A stretch of DNA of 64,000 nt from UBA2137 sp963740205 (GCA_963740205.1 CAVUDD010000002.1:124001-188000), one strand, 5' to 3'; positions 1 through 9,095 are shown, numbered from the stretch's first letter. The notes: generated by a model not told the origin, from the sequence alone. Program-made: numbers and translations.

Positions 1-2
1 CC

Positions 3-686
3 CCTTCTCTTGATTTTGATGCGCCCGCGGTAGTAGAAACGCCTACCGAGCCTATAGCAGAACCAAAAGAAGAAATTCCCTATAAACCTCTTCCTGTTGA
101 GTCTGTAGAGAAAAAAACAGCGCCTAAGCCTGCAGAAAAGCCTCTTAAGGAACTTCGTAAGATTGTGCCTCGTCCAGAAATTGTTGAAACTGCTCAGCCA
201 AGTCCGGAAATAAAGAAACCTGAGCCAAAGACTGAAGAAAAACCTAGGACTCCTGCAGTTTCTGCACCTGCTATTGAAAAGGCTGCGCCTAAAAAAGTCG
301 TTAAGCCACAGGACGTTGAAGCTATTCCCCTTGATGATATTAAGCCAGTTGATGTGACATCTGCCAAGGATGTATCACTTATAATTACCTATGAGGATGA
401 TTCAGCAGGTCTATCGCAGGCTCAAATTGCTCGCCTTAAGGCAAGCCTTAATGATTTTAAATCTAAAGGAAAATTGAATATACACGCTTATGCCAACATT
501 CCAGATGGTGGAAACGTAGGGTATGCACGCAGCCTTTCTTTATCTCGCGCCTTAACGATTAGAGAATGGTATGTGAATAATGGCATAAAGGCCGAGAATA
601 TGACTCTCCGTGCATTAGGAGAGGCTCGTTTAGGAAACGACTCTGTTGCAAATTCAGTTGAAATATTTACTGGGAAGAAAAACTAG
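3..686 (+). CDS. OmpA-like C-terminal domain protein, 5' end outside the window
   Basis: The frame is open from the first bases of the window, so the start lies upstream; a GTG at 165 is internal and is not a convincing start. The first ~120 visible residues are low-complexity, rich in Pro, Lys and Glu, as in a periplasm-spanning linker. The last ~105 residues look like an OmpA/MotB fold: a strand (LIITYEDDSAGLS), a helix, then ARSLSLSRALTIREWYVNNG and a closing strand with the conserved ALGE turn. OmpA domains bind peptidoglycan, so an envelope-anchored protein is likely. It is not a typical Pal because of the long charged linker and lack of a visible lipobox. Nothing more can be said without the N-terminus. 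Confidence 0.7.
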   Translation, partial: PSLDFDAPAVVETPTEPIAEPKEEIPYKPLPVESVEKKTAPKPAEKPLKELRKIVPRPEIVETAQPSPEIKKPEPKTEEKPRTPAVSAPAIEKAAPKKVVKPQDVEAIPLDDIKPVDVTSAKDVSLIITYEDDSAGLSQAQIARLKASLNDFKSKGKLNIHAYANIPDGGNVGYARSLSLSRALTIREWYVNNGIKAENMTLRALGEARLGNDSVANSVEIFTGKKN

Positions 687-745
687 ACGTCCAAGTGTGG
701 ATAAATAGCGCGTGACATTTTAAATCTATTGCCTATATCTCTTTG

Positions 746-751
746 TATAAT
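746..751 (+). promoter_or_regulatory. Candidate -10 box for the dsbA-like gene
   Basis: A perfect TATAAT lies 62 bases before the start of the DsbA-like gene in a 126-base gap between two + strand genes. No good TTGACA-like box sits 16-18 bases upstream, so this is a weak promoter prediction. It would give a leader of about 55 nt. Confidence 0.35.
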
Positions 752-812
752 GCAGAATACAGCCATTCACGGCTACAGAGAACACTAGAAACTTAAAGGA
801 AAGGTCCAAATC

Positions 813-1700
813 ATGGCGGACAAGAAAAAAACTTCCTCAATACTTATTCCTCTACTCATCGTTTTACTTGTCGGAGGAGTTATATATTACCTTTACGATA
901 AATCACAAAAGACGGACACGATGGGTGACACAGCCATGATGTCTTCTGAACCCGAAATCGTTAGCGAAGATGATACTATTTCGTCCGAAACCTCTGATAC
1001 CGAATCTTCGGCTTTAATGGAACAGGATGAAAGTACAGATGGTGATGTAGTTAGAGAAACAGAGGTAATTACATTTAGCGAAGACCCTGCAACTGAACCG
1101 GTAACTGATAACCCAATCCGTCTCGACGGCCGTGACAGTATGTCATTACTTAATGCTGACGGCACCCTTGAGGACAGAACAGTGGGTGATGTCGTTGCTC
1201 CTATTAAAGTGATTGAGTACAGCTCTTTAACGTGCAGTCATTGTGCGACATTCCACACAGATACATACCCTAAGATTAAAGAGAATTATATTGATACTGG
1301 TAAAGTAGAAATGATTTTTCGCGAGTTTCCTTTGAATAAACCAGCTCTTGAGGCAAGCCAAATTTTACGTTGTATGCCCGAAGATAAATACCTTAGTTTT
1401 CAAGAGTTACTTTTTGAAACACAGGAGAATTGGGCGTTTGGTGATGATTACATCTCTAATCTTAAGCAAAATGCCAAACTTGCCGGTATGAGCGAGGAGG
1501 AATTTAATTCTTGTCTTGAGAACAAAGAATTACAAGAGGCTCTTACAAAACGTGTTCAGGAGGGATCTACAAAGTGGGATATTAAATCCACACCTACATT
1601 TGTAATCAACAATGGAGACAAAATTCTTGTAGGTAGCCAACCATACGAAGCTTTTGAAAAAGCATTCGATTCAATACTAGGTGAACAACCAACTGAATAA
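813..1700 (+). CDS. DsbA-family thiol:disulfide interchange protein, membrane-anchored
   Basis: 295 residues. Residues 10-27 form a single hydrophobic N-terminal anchor (signal anchor) after a Lys-rich start; residues ~30-110 are an acidic, Ser/Thr-rich linker; residues ~120-290 are a thioredoxin-like DsbA domain. The active site reads LTCSHCATFH, a CxxC with Ser-His in the middle, and the cis-proline loop appears as STPTFVINNG. The family oxidises or isomerises periplasmic protein thiols; the linker suggests it works at the outer face of the inner membrane. Two other cysteines (LRCMPED and NSCLEN) could form a second disulfide. A good ribosome site (AAAGGAAAGG) precedes the ATG. It ends only five bases before smc, a neighbourhood seen in other alphaproteobacteria. 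Confidence 0.88.
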   Translation: MADKKKTSSILIPLLIVLLVGGVIYYLYDKSQKTDTMGDTAMMSSEPEIVSEDDTISSETSDTESSALMEQDESTDGDVVRETEVITFSEDPATEPVTDNPIRLDGRDSMSLLNADGTLEDRTVGDVVAPIKVIEYSSLTCSHCATFHTDTYPKIKENYIDTGKVEMIFREFPLNKPALEASQILRCMPEDKYLSFQELLFETQENWAFGDDYISNLKQNAKLAGMSEEEFNSCLENKELQEALTKRVQEGSTKWDIKSTPTFVINNGDKILVGSQPYEAFEKAFDSILGEQPTE

Positions 1701-1705
1701 GCCGA

Positions 1706-4700
1706 ATGGTTCAATTTAACAAACTGCGTTTAAATGGATTTAAGTCTTTTGTTGATCGAACAGAGATTGATATTGGACAAGGTCTAACTGGAATTGTTGG
1801 TCCAAACGGCTGTGGAAAATCCAATCTGACTGAGGCTTTACGCTGGGTTATGGGAGAAAATTCTCCTAAGCGTATGCGCGGAGATGGTATGGAGGATGTC
1901 ATCTTTAATGGTACATCCTCACGAGCCTCACGCAATTTTGCAGAAGTTACTGTAGTTCTTGATAATAATTCAAAAACAGCCCCTACTCCTTATAATCATC
2001 TTGATGAAATAGAGGTTGTTCGACGCATTGAACGTGATAAAGGCTCCACCTATCGCATAAATGGCAAGGTCGTACGCGCGCGCGATACACAAATGTTGTT
2101 CGCCGATATCGTCGTGGGCGCAAACTCCCCTGCCCTTGTCTCCCAAGGTCGCGTGACAGAAATGATTAATGCGAAACCCTTGGAACGTAGAAAGATATTG
2201 GAAGAGTCCGCGGGTGTAACAGGTCTCTATGCTCGAAGACATGAGGCCGAAATTCGCCTAAAGGCGGCAACAGCAAACCTTGTTCGTATTCAAGATTCAA
2301 TTGGCGGTTTAGAAATTCAGTATAACTCGTTAAAACGTCAGGCTCGTCAAGCCGCACGCTATAAAAGCCTTAATGATGATATTAAGAAATTACAAAAAAC
2401 TTTATCTGCGATTGAGTGGTTTCAGGCTCAAGAATCCTATGCCAATGCTCAAAATGTATTCCAAAGTGCGGAGAAACTTGTTGCGGAAAAGCTATCGGTA
2501 ATCACGCAACTAAATAAAACGCTCGACACACAAAGTGATAGCCTTCCTGATTTACGTTCAGAGGCTGCCAAGGCAGCAACAGTCTGGCAAAACCAGAGCA
2601 TAACTATTCAACGTTTAGAGGAAGAGGAAACTCTTATCCGTAATACTTTGGAAGATTTGAAAAGACAAATTGCAGGACTGGTTGAGGATCAAAAACACGA
2701 AAATCAAAATCTTATCGAAAATAGTGCTTTAATAGAAAAACTTGAGAGCGAAGAAAAATCCCTCAGAAAATCATCGGATAATGAGGGCGAACGTATTTCT
2801 AAACTTCAAGAAGAATTATTAACACAAAAGAAATTAGTCGATCGTCTTGATGAAACCTATCAAGCAGGCATGCAAACCTACGCACAGACCAAAGCAAAGG
2901 TAGAAAATGCAGAAGCCAGTATTGCTAATTTACGTGAAGAGTTAGAGAATTTAGCCACTCAAAAACTTACTACAATTGACGAGCAAAAGGATATCGAAAC
3001 GCATTCAAAGGATGCCTTGTTTATTGAGAAATTAGAAAAGGCACTAAAGAATTCTCAAGAAACCCTACGTGACACTAAGAGTAAAGATGAAAGCCTGTCT
3101 CAGGAACTAGAAAAACAACGTGACCAATTGCAATCGTTACGCGAGGAAAAATCTCAAATTCGTGAAACCATATCATCGCTACAAACCGAGATTACTACGC
3201 TTGAAACTGTGCTTTCGTTTTCTGGAAATGATGACACCGCGGAATCTTTATTGGCTGTATTGAAAGCAGACAAAGGTTATGAGTCCGCATTATCGCGCGC
3301 ACTTGGTGAGGCTCTTATGGCTTCGATTGAAGGTCAAGGATTAAAATATTGGGGACAATCATCTGTTAAGGTTACTGATCTACCATCGTTACCTAAAGGC
3401 ATCCAGTCGTTAGCGGACAAAGCCAAGGGACCAGACAAGCTCTCTCCTACTCTTCATATGGTTGGTGTCGTTGAAACAAGAGAAAAGGCAAAATCATCTC
3501 TTGCTTCATTAAAGCCAGGGCAATCACTTGTAACAGCGCAGGGTGATTACTGGCGTTGGGATGGATATCATATTGCATCCGAGGCTCCAGATGTTCAGTC
3601 ATCAATTTTAAAGCAAAAAAATCATTATGAAGATCTTTTGAAAGACCTTCCTCGGGAAGAATCTAAAGCTCAAAAAATCGAAACAAAATTGAATGATATT
3701 CAAAAAAATTATGAATATTCACAATCACAAAAAGAGTCTCATAAAAACAAGATTATGGAACTTGAAAAAGAGATTGATGGCTTACAGCTACAAATTAAGA
3801 CTGAGCAAGAGGCGCAGAGTAAAACTTTAGAAACGCGAGTGCGCCTGCGTGAGACCTTGTCACAAATTGATAAGAGAACACTTGCGATTAACGAAAAAAT
3901 CACAGCCGAAGAACAAACTTTAGCAATATCTCTTAAAGCTCTGGAAAAAACAGCGGATACTGAGAGCCTTCAAAATAGTAAAGTTGAGCTTGAAGAGGCA
4001 CATAGTGAATACCATCGCCTTAAATCGGAGTTAGATAGAATTGAGAATGAAAGCAAGCGCCGCCAGATGCGCCTTCACGCTATAACGGATGAGCGTCTCA
4101 ACCTTCAAAATCGTGTCATTCGCGCTAAAGATCAGCTTGAGAAATTTAAAATTCGCCAGGGTGAAGCAGAAGATAAACTTTTAACTTTGAAGGCGCGACC
4201 TCAAGAAATCAAAGCCGAAAAAGAAAATATACTTGATGGTATTGGTGCCTTGGAAACGCGTAAGGCTGAGCTCGAAGACAAACTTTCTCAAGCGGAAACT
4301 GAGGCTACAGAAACAAAACAAGCATTAAAAGAACGCGAAGGTGAGTATCAAGATGCACGCGAAGCTCGTGGGCGCGCAATGGCTACAGTTGAATCAACAC
4401 AACAAAATGTTAAAAGCATAGCTAGCTCCATTGAAGAAGAGTACGAATTGCCCACCATAGATTTTATTAAGTCATGCTCAACAGATATTGCACCCTATCG
4501 CACAGAAGATGACGCAAGAATTAAATCAGGCAGCTTTGATGAAATAAGGGTACGGCGTGACAAATTAATGCGTGACCGAGAGGCCATTGGACCAGTCAAT
4601 TTGCGTGCAGAAACCGAGGCCGATGAAATAGAAAAACAACTTGGAAATATTTTAGCAGAACAAAACGATCTCGCTCAGGCCATTGACGAACTTAATACTG

Positions 4701-5215
4701 CTATTCAAAAATTGAACGGCGAAGCAAGAGAACGTCTCAATAAAGCGTTTCATGTGATTGATGGTTATTTTAAGGATCTTTTCAGACGTTTATTTAATGG
4801 TGGGCAGGCACAGCTCAAGCTTATTGAGTCTGATGACGTTCTTGAGGCTGGGCTTGAAATTTATGCTCAACCTCCTGGTAAAACTTTGCAGTCCCTTTCT
4901 CTTTTGTCTGGTGGAGAGCAAACATTAACATCAATCGCTCTCATATTTGCCATGTTCCTTACAACTCCCTCACCTATTTGTGTGTTAGACGAAATTGATG
5001 CGCCTCTTGATGATGCCAATGTAGATAGGGTTTGCACGTTACTTGAAGAAATGTGTAAAAATGGAAATACAAGATTTCTCGTTATTACTCACCACCGCCT
5101 CACTATGGCGCGTATGGATCGCCTCTACGGTGTTACTATGGGCGAACATGGTGTTTCTCAGCTAGTATCCGTTGATTTACAACAAAAGCTGGATTTCTTA
5201 GACGCAGCAGAATAG
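1706..5215 (+). CDS. smc: Chromosome segregation protein SMC
   Basis: 1169 residues, the usual SMC size. The N-terminal ATPase half has Walker A GPNGCGKSN near residue 32, preceded by the family opening LNGFKSFVDRTEI. Two long coiled-coil arms (about 170-500 and 660-1000) flank a hinge near 510-640 that contains the conserved ALSRALGEAL stretch. The C-terminal half has the ABC signature LLSGGEQTLTS and Walker B CVLDEIDAPLDD. The protein dimerises at the hinge and, with ScpA and ScpB, organises and compacts the chromosome during segregation. It begins 5 bases after the dsbA-like stop, so the two are probably cotranscribed, and the atp genes follow after 9 bases. Confidence 0.97.
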   Translation: MVQFNKLRLNGFKSFVDRTEIDIGQGLTGIVGPNGCGKSNLTEALRWVMGENSPKRMRGDGMEDVIFNGTSSRASRNFAEVTVVLDNNSKTAPTPYNHLDEIEVVRRIERDKGSTYRINGKVVRARDTQMLFADIVVGANSPALVSQGRVTEMINAKPLERRKILEESAGVTGLYARRHEAEIRLKAATANLVRIQDSIGGLEIQYNSLKRQARQAARYKSLNDDIKKLQKTLSAIEWFQAQESYANAQNVFQSAEKLVAEKLSVITQLNKTLDTQSDSLPDLRSEAAKAATVWQNQSITIQRLEEEETLIRNTLEDLKRQIAGLVEDQKHENQNLIENSALIEKLESEEKSLRKSSDNEGERISKLQEELLTQKKLVDRLDETYQAGMQTYAQTKAKVENAEASIANLREELENLATQKLTTIDEQKDIETHSKDALFIEKLEKALKNSQETLRDTKSKDESLSQELEKQRDQLQSLREEKSQIRETISSLQTEITTLETVLSFSGNDDTAESLLAVLKADKGYESALSRALGEALMASIEGQGLKYWGQSSVKVTDLPSLPKGIQSLADKAKGPDKLSPTLHMVGVVETREKAKSSLASLKPGQSLVTAQGDYWRWDGYHIASEAPDVQSSILKQKNHYEDLLKDLPREESKAQKIETKLNDIQKNYEYSQSQKESHKNKIMELEKEIDGLQLQIKTEQEAQSKTLETRVRLRETLSQIDKRTLAINEKITAEEQTLAISLKALEKTADTESLQNSKVELEEAHSEYHRLKSELDRIENESKRRQMRLHAITDERLNLQNRVIRAKDQLEKFKIRQGEAEDKLLTLKARPQEIKAEKENILDGIGALETRKAELEDKLSQAETEATETKQALKEREGEYQDAREARGRAMATVESTQQNVKSIASSIEEEYELPTIDFIKSCSTDIAPYRTEDDARIKSGSFDEIRVRRDKLMRDREAIGPVNLRAETEADEIEKQLGNILAEQNDLAQAIDELNTAIQKLNGEARERLNKAFHVIDGYFKDLFRRLFNGGQAQLKLIESDDVLEAGLEIYAQPPGKTLQSLSLLSGGEQTLTSIALIFAMFLTTPSPICVLDEIDAPLDDANVDRVCTLLEEMCKNGNTRFLVITHHRLTMARMDRLYGVTMGEHGVSQLVSVDLQQKLDFLDAAE

Positions 5216-5224
5216 ATATCTATC

Positions 5225-5581
5225 ATGATACAAGATTCTCCAGATGCCAAAGATCTTCAAGAAAGATTAAATCGCGCCAGAAATGATGGTGTTGGTGACC
5301 CTACAGAAGAAGAATTAGCGCGCAAAAAAGAAATCCAAGAAGATAGTAACAATATGCAGCTCGGTATTCGTGCTGGTAGTGAATTACTGGTTGGATTGGT
5401 TGCCGGTGGCTTCATCGGCTACTGGCTTGATGTCTATTTTGAAACCAAACCATTTCTGTTTATTTTCTTTCTTTTAGTGGGCGTATGCACAGGTTTTATG
5501 AATATTTACAAAATAACGCAAAAAATTGGCACTAGTGTGGGTTATGCGGAGTTGCATAAACGCGAAAAAAAAGGTAAATAG
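5225..5581 (+). CDS. atpI: ATP synthase protein I
   Basis: 118 residues with a charged N-terminal half and two hydrophobic helices (about 53-75 and 82-103) separated by a short loop, LDVYFETKPF. This is the AtpI/Lipid-A-export-like family found at the head of F0 operons; it helps assemble the c-ring and is not part of the final enzyme. Alphaproteobacteria typically carry F0 genes in the order atpI-B-E-F'-F, apart from the F1 genes, which is the arrangement here. The short spacing to smc (9 bases) suggests transcription from an upstream promoter. Confidence 0.88.
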   Translation: MIQDSPDAKDLQERLNRARNDGVGDPTEEELARKKEIQEDSNNMQLGIRAGSELLVGLVAGGFIGYWLDVYFETKPFLFIFFLLVGVCTGFMNIYKITQKIGTSVGYAELHKREKKGK

Positions 5582-5647
5582 GGCGCGAGATTTAAATAAA
5601 GGTATAAAATCCTTTTAAAAGATAAAGAAAATCAGGGTTAATAAGAT

Positions 5648-6394
5648 ATGGCAAATCCTCTTCACCAGTTCGAAATTACACCGCTTATCCCTCTTCATAT
5701 TGGAGGCATGGACGTTTCTTATACCAATTCATCTTTATGGATGACTATTGGTGTGGTGGTATCTCTTGTTTTTCTTGCCATTGCCGTGAGACCAAAGGCA
5801 TTGGTTCCAGGTCGTATGCAGATGGCCTCGGAAATGCTGTATGAATTTATAGCCTCAATGATTCGTGAAAATGTTGGCCCTAAAGGTCGTAAGTTCTTCC
5901 CGCTTATCTTTACGTTATTTATTGTTGTGATGTTGGGAAATTCGCTTGGGCTGATTCCATTCTCTTTCACCTATACATCACATATTATTGTTACAGTTGC
6001 GCTTGCACTATTAATTTTCGGTATCGTTCTAATCGTTGGCTTTTATAAACATGGGTTTCATTTCTTTAGCTTATTTATTCCACCAGGCACGCCTATTTGG
6101 CTAGCGCCCTTTATTTTCATCTTAGAAATAGTTTCGTTCTTTGTGCGCCCCATTACTCTGTCGGTACGACTATTTGCGAACATGATGGCAGGCCACATCG
6201 TCTTAAAAGTTTTTGCAGCTTTTTCTGTTTCCTTTATAGCTCTCGGCGCTGGAGGCTGGTTAGCGGCGATTGTGCCTACGTTATTTAATTCGATTATCAT
6301 AGCTTTTGAACTACTTATTGCTTATCTACAGGCGTATGTATTTACGATATTGAGCTGTATTTATCTTAAAGATGCTTTGGAAATGGAACATTAA
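5648..6394 (+). CDS. atpB: F0F1 ATP synthase subunit a
   Basis: 248 residues with five to six membrane helices. The essential arginine that faces the c-ring carboxylate is in LSVRLFANMMAGH, and the following helix carries the expected ELLIAYLQAYVFTILSCIYL stretch. Subunit a provides the two half-channels through which protons reach and leave the rotating c-ring. N-terminal HQFEITPLIPL matches the alphaproteobacterial subunit. It lies 66 bases after atpI and 103 bases before atpE. Confidence 0.96.
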   Translation: MANPLHQFEITPLIPLHIGGMDVSYTNSSLWMTIGVVVSLVFLAIAVRPKALVPGRMQMASEMLYEFIASMIRENVGPKGRKFFPLIFTLFIVVMLGNSLGLIPFSFTYTSHIIVTVALALLIFGIVLIVGFYKHGFHFFSLFIPPGTPIWLAPFIFILEIVSFFVRPITLSVRLFANMMAGHIVLKVFAAFSVSFIALGAGGWLAAIVPTLFNSIIIAFELLIAYLQAYVFTILSCIYLKDALEMEH

Positions 6395-6411
6395 AAATTA
6401 GGTGTTTTCTA

Positions 6412-6427
6412 TTGCTTGTGTAAGCAA
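6412..6427 (+). other. Hairpin between atpB and atpE
   Basis: TTGCTT and AAGCAA pair perfectly around a 4-base loop (GTGT), in the middle of the 103-base gap. No U-run follows, so it is not a terminator. It may be an mRNA stability or processing element that helps raise atpE output, since c subunits are needed in excess; this is inference. Confidence 0.35.
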
Positions 6428-6497
6428 AATATGTACACTCCGCAACGAATATGAAATTAAAATCAAATCCATAAAAATTTAAGGAAGGAACTTAAAA

Positions 6498-6722
6498 ATG
6501 GAATTAGAAGCAGTTAAACTTTTAGCAGGTGCTATCGCTCTATTGCCCCTTATTGGCGTAGGTCTTGGACTAGGTATGATTTTTGCGTCTTACAACGAAG
6601 CAGTCGGTCGTAATCCTGGTGCTGTTGATTTGTTAGATAAGAAGTTCTTCTTATCATTTGCTTTGACTGAAGCGCTTGCTATTTTTGCACTCGTTATCTC
6701 TCTAGCACTTGTATTTGGCTAA
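6498..6722 (+). CDS. atpE: F0F1 ATP synthase subunit c
   Basis: 74 residues forming the helical hairpin of subunit c. The first helix has the glycine-rich GVGLGLGMIFA, the polar loop has GRNP, and the second helix has the ion-carrying carboxylate at Glu58 in FALTEALAIFALV. The lack of the Gln/Ser/Thr ligand set of sodium-type rings around Glu58 suggests proton coupling. Ten or more copies form the rotor ring in the inner membrane. A strong ribosome site (AAGGAAGGAA) precedes the ATG, in keeping with high c-subunit demand. Confidence 0.96.
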   Translation: MELEAVKLLAGAIALLPLIGVGLGLGMIFASYNEAVGRNPGAVDLLDKKFFLSFALTEALAIFALVISLALVFG

Positions 6723-6758
6723 TCTTATACTTACCAAAGACAAATTACGGATACTTAA

Positions 6759-7361
6759 ATGAGAACTCCTTTGCTCGCACTTATTGCCACTTTTATGGCT
6801 TCGCCTGTAGCTTTTGCTGCTACCGAAACTCATGGTGAGGAAGCAAGCAAAGGTTTACCGCAATTTGATCCAACTTGGTTTCCAAGTCAGATATTTTGGC
6901 TTCTCGTAATGTATGTTGTTCTTTACGTTGTTTTCGCGCGTAAAACTCTCCCAGCTCTCTCGGGTGTTATAGATAATCGTAACAATCTTATTGAAAGTGA
7001 AATGGAAGAAGCCGAGCGTCTAACGACAGAGGCTACAACCGTACAAGAAGATTATGAAGGAAATCTAGCAACTGCTCGTCAGAAAGCCACTGAAACTACG
7101 TTGGATGTTGAACAAGCTATTCGTGATAAGGCGACACAGGTTCAAAATGACTTTAGAGCTCGTGCTGAAAAAGATATGAACAAGCTTGAAAAGACACTGA
7201 CTAAAGCCAAAGAAGAAACAATGGGTGAATTGGAAACCATTGTGGCTGATTTGACCTCTAAATCTGTTAAAAAGCTTGCTGGTGTGAATATCAAGTCATC
7301 TGAAGTTGAAAAAATTATTGGCAGTTTGAACGCAAACAATTCTACGCGTAAGGCGGCATAA
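6759..7361 (+). CDS. atpG: F0F1 ATP synthase subunit b' (second stator stalk subunit)
   Basis: 200 residues. An N-terminal hydrophobic, signal-like stretch ending AFAATETHGEE precedes the true membrane helix (about 46-66, QIFWLLVMYVVLYVVFARK). The rest is a long charged helix with heptad character that forms the peripheral stalk. Alphaproteobacteria use a b/b' heterodimer instead of two b copies, and this is the longer b' (also called AtpF' or AtpX). It ends two bases before atpF, so translation is probably coupled. Confidence 0.92.
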   Translation: MRTPLLALIATFMASPVAFAATETHGEEASKGLPQFDPTWFPSQIFWLLVMYVVLYVVFARKTLPALSGVIDNRNNLIESEMEEAERLTTEATTVQEDYEGNLATARQKATETTLDVEQAIRDKATQVQNDFRARAEKDMNKLEKTLTKAKEETMGELETIVADLTSKSVKKLAGVNIKSSEVEKIIGSLNANNSTRKAA

Positions 7362-7363
7362 CG

Positions 7364-7861
7364 ATGGAATTATTTCAAGATACAAATACCTGGGTTTTTA
7401 TTTCTTTTGTTATTTTTGCTGTTGTCGCCTACAAACTTGGACGCAGCAGTGTTTTAGCCACTCTTGATCAAAAAATTGAGAGAATTAAATATGAAATTGA
7501 TACAGCAGAAAATCTTCGTGTTGAGGCACAGGAACTTCTTGCTCAATACCGTCGTAAGCAGCGTGAAGCTGACACCGAGGCCACTAAAATTATTAATACA
7601 GCCTCAGAGCATGCAAAATTAATACAGAAAAAGGCAGAAGCGCAACTTGATGAGTCTGTTGAGCGCCGTGAAAAATGGTTAGCTCAAAGACTAAAGCGTA
7701 TGGAAGAAGATGCCATTGCTGAAATGAAGGAAAAAGCCACTGAATTGGCAATTGAAGCTACTAAGGAAATTCTTCTTCAGAAGCTTGATAAAGATACGCA
7801 TTCTAAATTTGTTGAACAAACAATCAGTAAATTACCCGAAAAGATTAAATCTGCGGCCTAG
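7364..7861 (+). CDS. atpF: F0F1 ATP synthase subunit b
   Basis: 165 residues. One N-terminal membrane helix (about 8-26, NTWVFISFVIFAVVAYKLG) is followed by a charged, coiled-coil stalk of about 130 residues ending in KLPEKIKSAA. It pairs with b' to hold the F1 head still against the rotor. It is the last gene of this F0 cluster; the F1 genes (atpHAGDC) are not in the window. A perfect hairpin (TTGCAC-TGCG-GTGCAA, 7898-7913) without a U-run lies 37 bases after the stop and may mark the 3' end of the transcript. Confidence 0.93.
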   Translation: MELFQDTNTWVFISFVIFAVVAYKLGRSSVLATLDQKIERIKYEIDTAENLRVEAQELLAQYRRKQREADTEATKIINTASEHAKLIQKKAEAQLDESVERREKWLAQRLKRMEEDAIAEMKEKATELAIEATKEILLQKLDKDTHSKFVEQTISKLPEKIKSAA

Positions 7862-8017
7862 ATGGAATCACCCCTGTAATAAATAGTATTCATAATTTTG
7901 CACTGCGGTGCAACATAGTATTACTGTTACCAAAACTATCTAACATATTGATAAAATTGGATATTTTAATAATTATCTAAATTATATTTATTATTCAAAT
8001 CTAAATGTCGATTAACC

Positions 8018-8047
8018 TTGCCCTGTTTTGTTGTTCTCATGTAAAAT
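8018..8047 (+). promoter_or_regulatory. Candidate promoter upstream of rsfS
   Basis: TTGCCC (8018-8023) and TAAAAT (8042-8047) are separated by 18 bases. This is the best sigma70-like pair in the 317-base gap between atpF and rsfS. A hairpin terminator follows only ~75 bases downstream. Confidence 0.4.
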
Positions 8048-8053
8048 GGAGTC

Positions 8054-8150
8054 ATGGTGCATGAAACGCCGATAAATTTTAATTCTGATTTGTACGTTGC
8101 ATTTTTATGTATGAAAAATGACCCCCGTCTCGTTTGAGTGGGGGTTTGTT
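8054..8150 (+). ncRNA. Possible short leader or small RNA ending in a terminator
   Basis: A transcript from the promoter at 8018-8047 would begin near 8054 and meet a terminator at 8121-8150, giving an RNA of about 95 nt. The segment also contains a 27-codon open frame from ATG 8054 to TGA 8135, whose stop falls in the terminator loop. The ATG is only 2 bases from a GGAG and would be almost leaderless, so coding use is doubtful. It could be an attenuator for rsfS-rlmH or a free small RNA. Confidence 0.3.
8121..8150 (+). terminator. Intrinsic terminator or attenuator before rsfS
   Basis: ACCCCC and GGGGGT pair around a 13-base loop and are followed directly by a T-rich tract (TTGTTATTTATT). 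It lies between the F0 operon and rsfS on the + strand. The tract is imperfect, so partial read-through into rsfS is plausible. Confidence 0.7.
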
Positions 8151-8178
8151 ATTTATTAATGAAAGGAATAGTGAAAAC

Positions 8179-8556
8179 TTGGCTAGCAAAACGAAGGGAG
8201 ACTTAGACCCCGAAAGTCTGAGAGAATTAATTGTAGAAACTCTTGATTCAAATAAGGCCGATGACATTGAAGTCATTGAGCTTGAACAAAATTCATATCT
8301 TGCCGATTATATGATTGTAGCAACAGGTACATCCTCTAGACAGGTTGTCGCCCTCGCAAACAAAATACTCGAGCGCCTAACCTTTACCAACATCACAAAT
8401 ATTCGCAAAGAAGGTTTTCAAACAGGTGACTGGGTTGTTCTTGATACAGGCGATATTATTGTTCACATTTTTCGTCCCGAAGTCAGAGGCTTTTATAATA
8501 TTGAGAAGATGTGGGGTAATTTTGCCGACTTAACAGCAACTACACAATCGGCTTAA
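8179..8556 (+). CDS. rsfS: Ribosomal silencing factor RsfS
   Basis: About 125 residues from the TTG at 8179. The frame stays open upstream to another TTG at 8134, but that one lies inside the terminator hairpin, so I prefer 8179, which has AAAGGA about 11 bases upstream and starts (M)ASKTKGDLDPES. Hallmarks of the RsfS/YbeB/iojap family are present: DDIEVIEL, YMIVATGTSSRQV, and the C-terminal DWVVLDTGDIIVHIFRPEVR with YNIEKMW. The protein binds ribosomal protein L14 and keeps the subunits apart under starvation. It sits directly before rlmH, the usual pairing. Confidence 0.92.
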   Translation: MASKTKGDLDPESLRELIVETLDSNKADDIEVIELEQNSYLADYMIVATGTSSRQVVALANKILERLTFTNITNIRKEGFQTGDWVVLDTGDIIVHIFRPEVRGFYNIEKMWGNFADLTATTQSA

Positions 8557-8600
8557 TTTTTCTCATTGCCTAAATTTGCTGTCATGCGCATAGTTTGTGC

Positions 8601-9059
8601 ATGAAAATCACACTGATTACCTGTAACAAGCTTAAAAATGAGCCTGAGGCTCTTCTTCAAGACAAATACATCAAGCGTATTCCCTACTCCGTTGAGCTCA
8701 TAGAAATTGAGAGTAAACAACGTGACGAGAGTGTTCAAAACGCTGAAGAGAACCAAAAAATTTTGGACTTCCTAAATAACTTTAAGGGTTATAAAATTCT
8801 TATGGATGAGACTGGTAAATCCATGACAAGCCGGCAGTTTGCAAATCATATTGAAAATAAAATTCAACCTATAACCTCGGATATCCTGTTTGCGCTCGGT
8901 GGTGCTTCTGGTTTTAATGATGAAGTAAAATCTAAAGCAGATTTACTGCTCTGTATGGGGCAAATGACTTGGCCGCATAAACTTGCAAGGGTCATGTTGT
9001 TGGAACAACTCTATAGGGCTGTTTCCATTCTTAATAATCATCCCTATCACAAAGACTAA
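8601..9059 (+). CDS. rlmH: 23S rRNA (pseudouridine1915-N3)-methyltransferase RlmH
   Basis: 152 residues from ATG 8601 (a TTG two codons earlier is less likely). RlmH is a small SPOUT methyltransferase that methylates the pseudouridine in helix 69 of 23S rRNA once the 70S ribosome is formed. The C-terminal knot region is well conserved: MTWPHKLARVMLLEQLYRA followed by NNHPYHKD. The SAM-binding LxGGxxG loop appears as LFALGGASGF, where many homologues have IGGPEG. It follows rsfS after 44 bases and probably shares its transcript. Confidence 0.93.
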   Translation: MKITLITCNKLKNEPEALLQDKYIKRIPYSVELIEIESKQRDESVQNAEENQKILDFLNNFKGYKILMDETGKSMTSRQFANHIENKIQPITSDILFALGGASGFNDEVKSKADLLLCMGQMTWPHKLARVMLLEQLYRAVSILNNHPYHKD

Positions 9060-9095
9060 TGTTGAACTCATTCGTGCTTAAGCCATAATAACGGC

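Noticed and set aside
3..686. Pal lipoprotein
   Set aside because: The long Pro/Lys/Glu linker and OmpA-type end do not match Pal; no lipobox is visible because the start is cut off.
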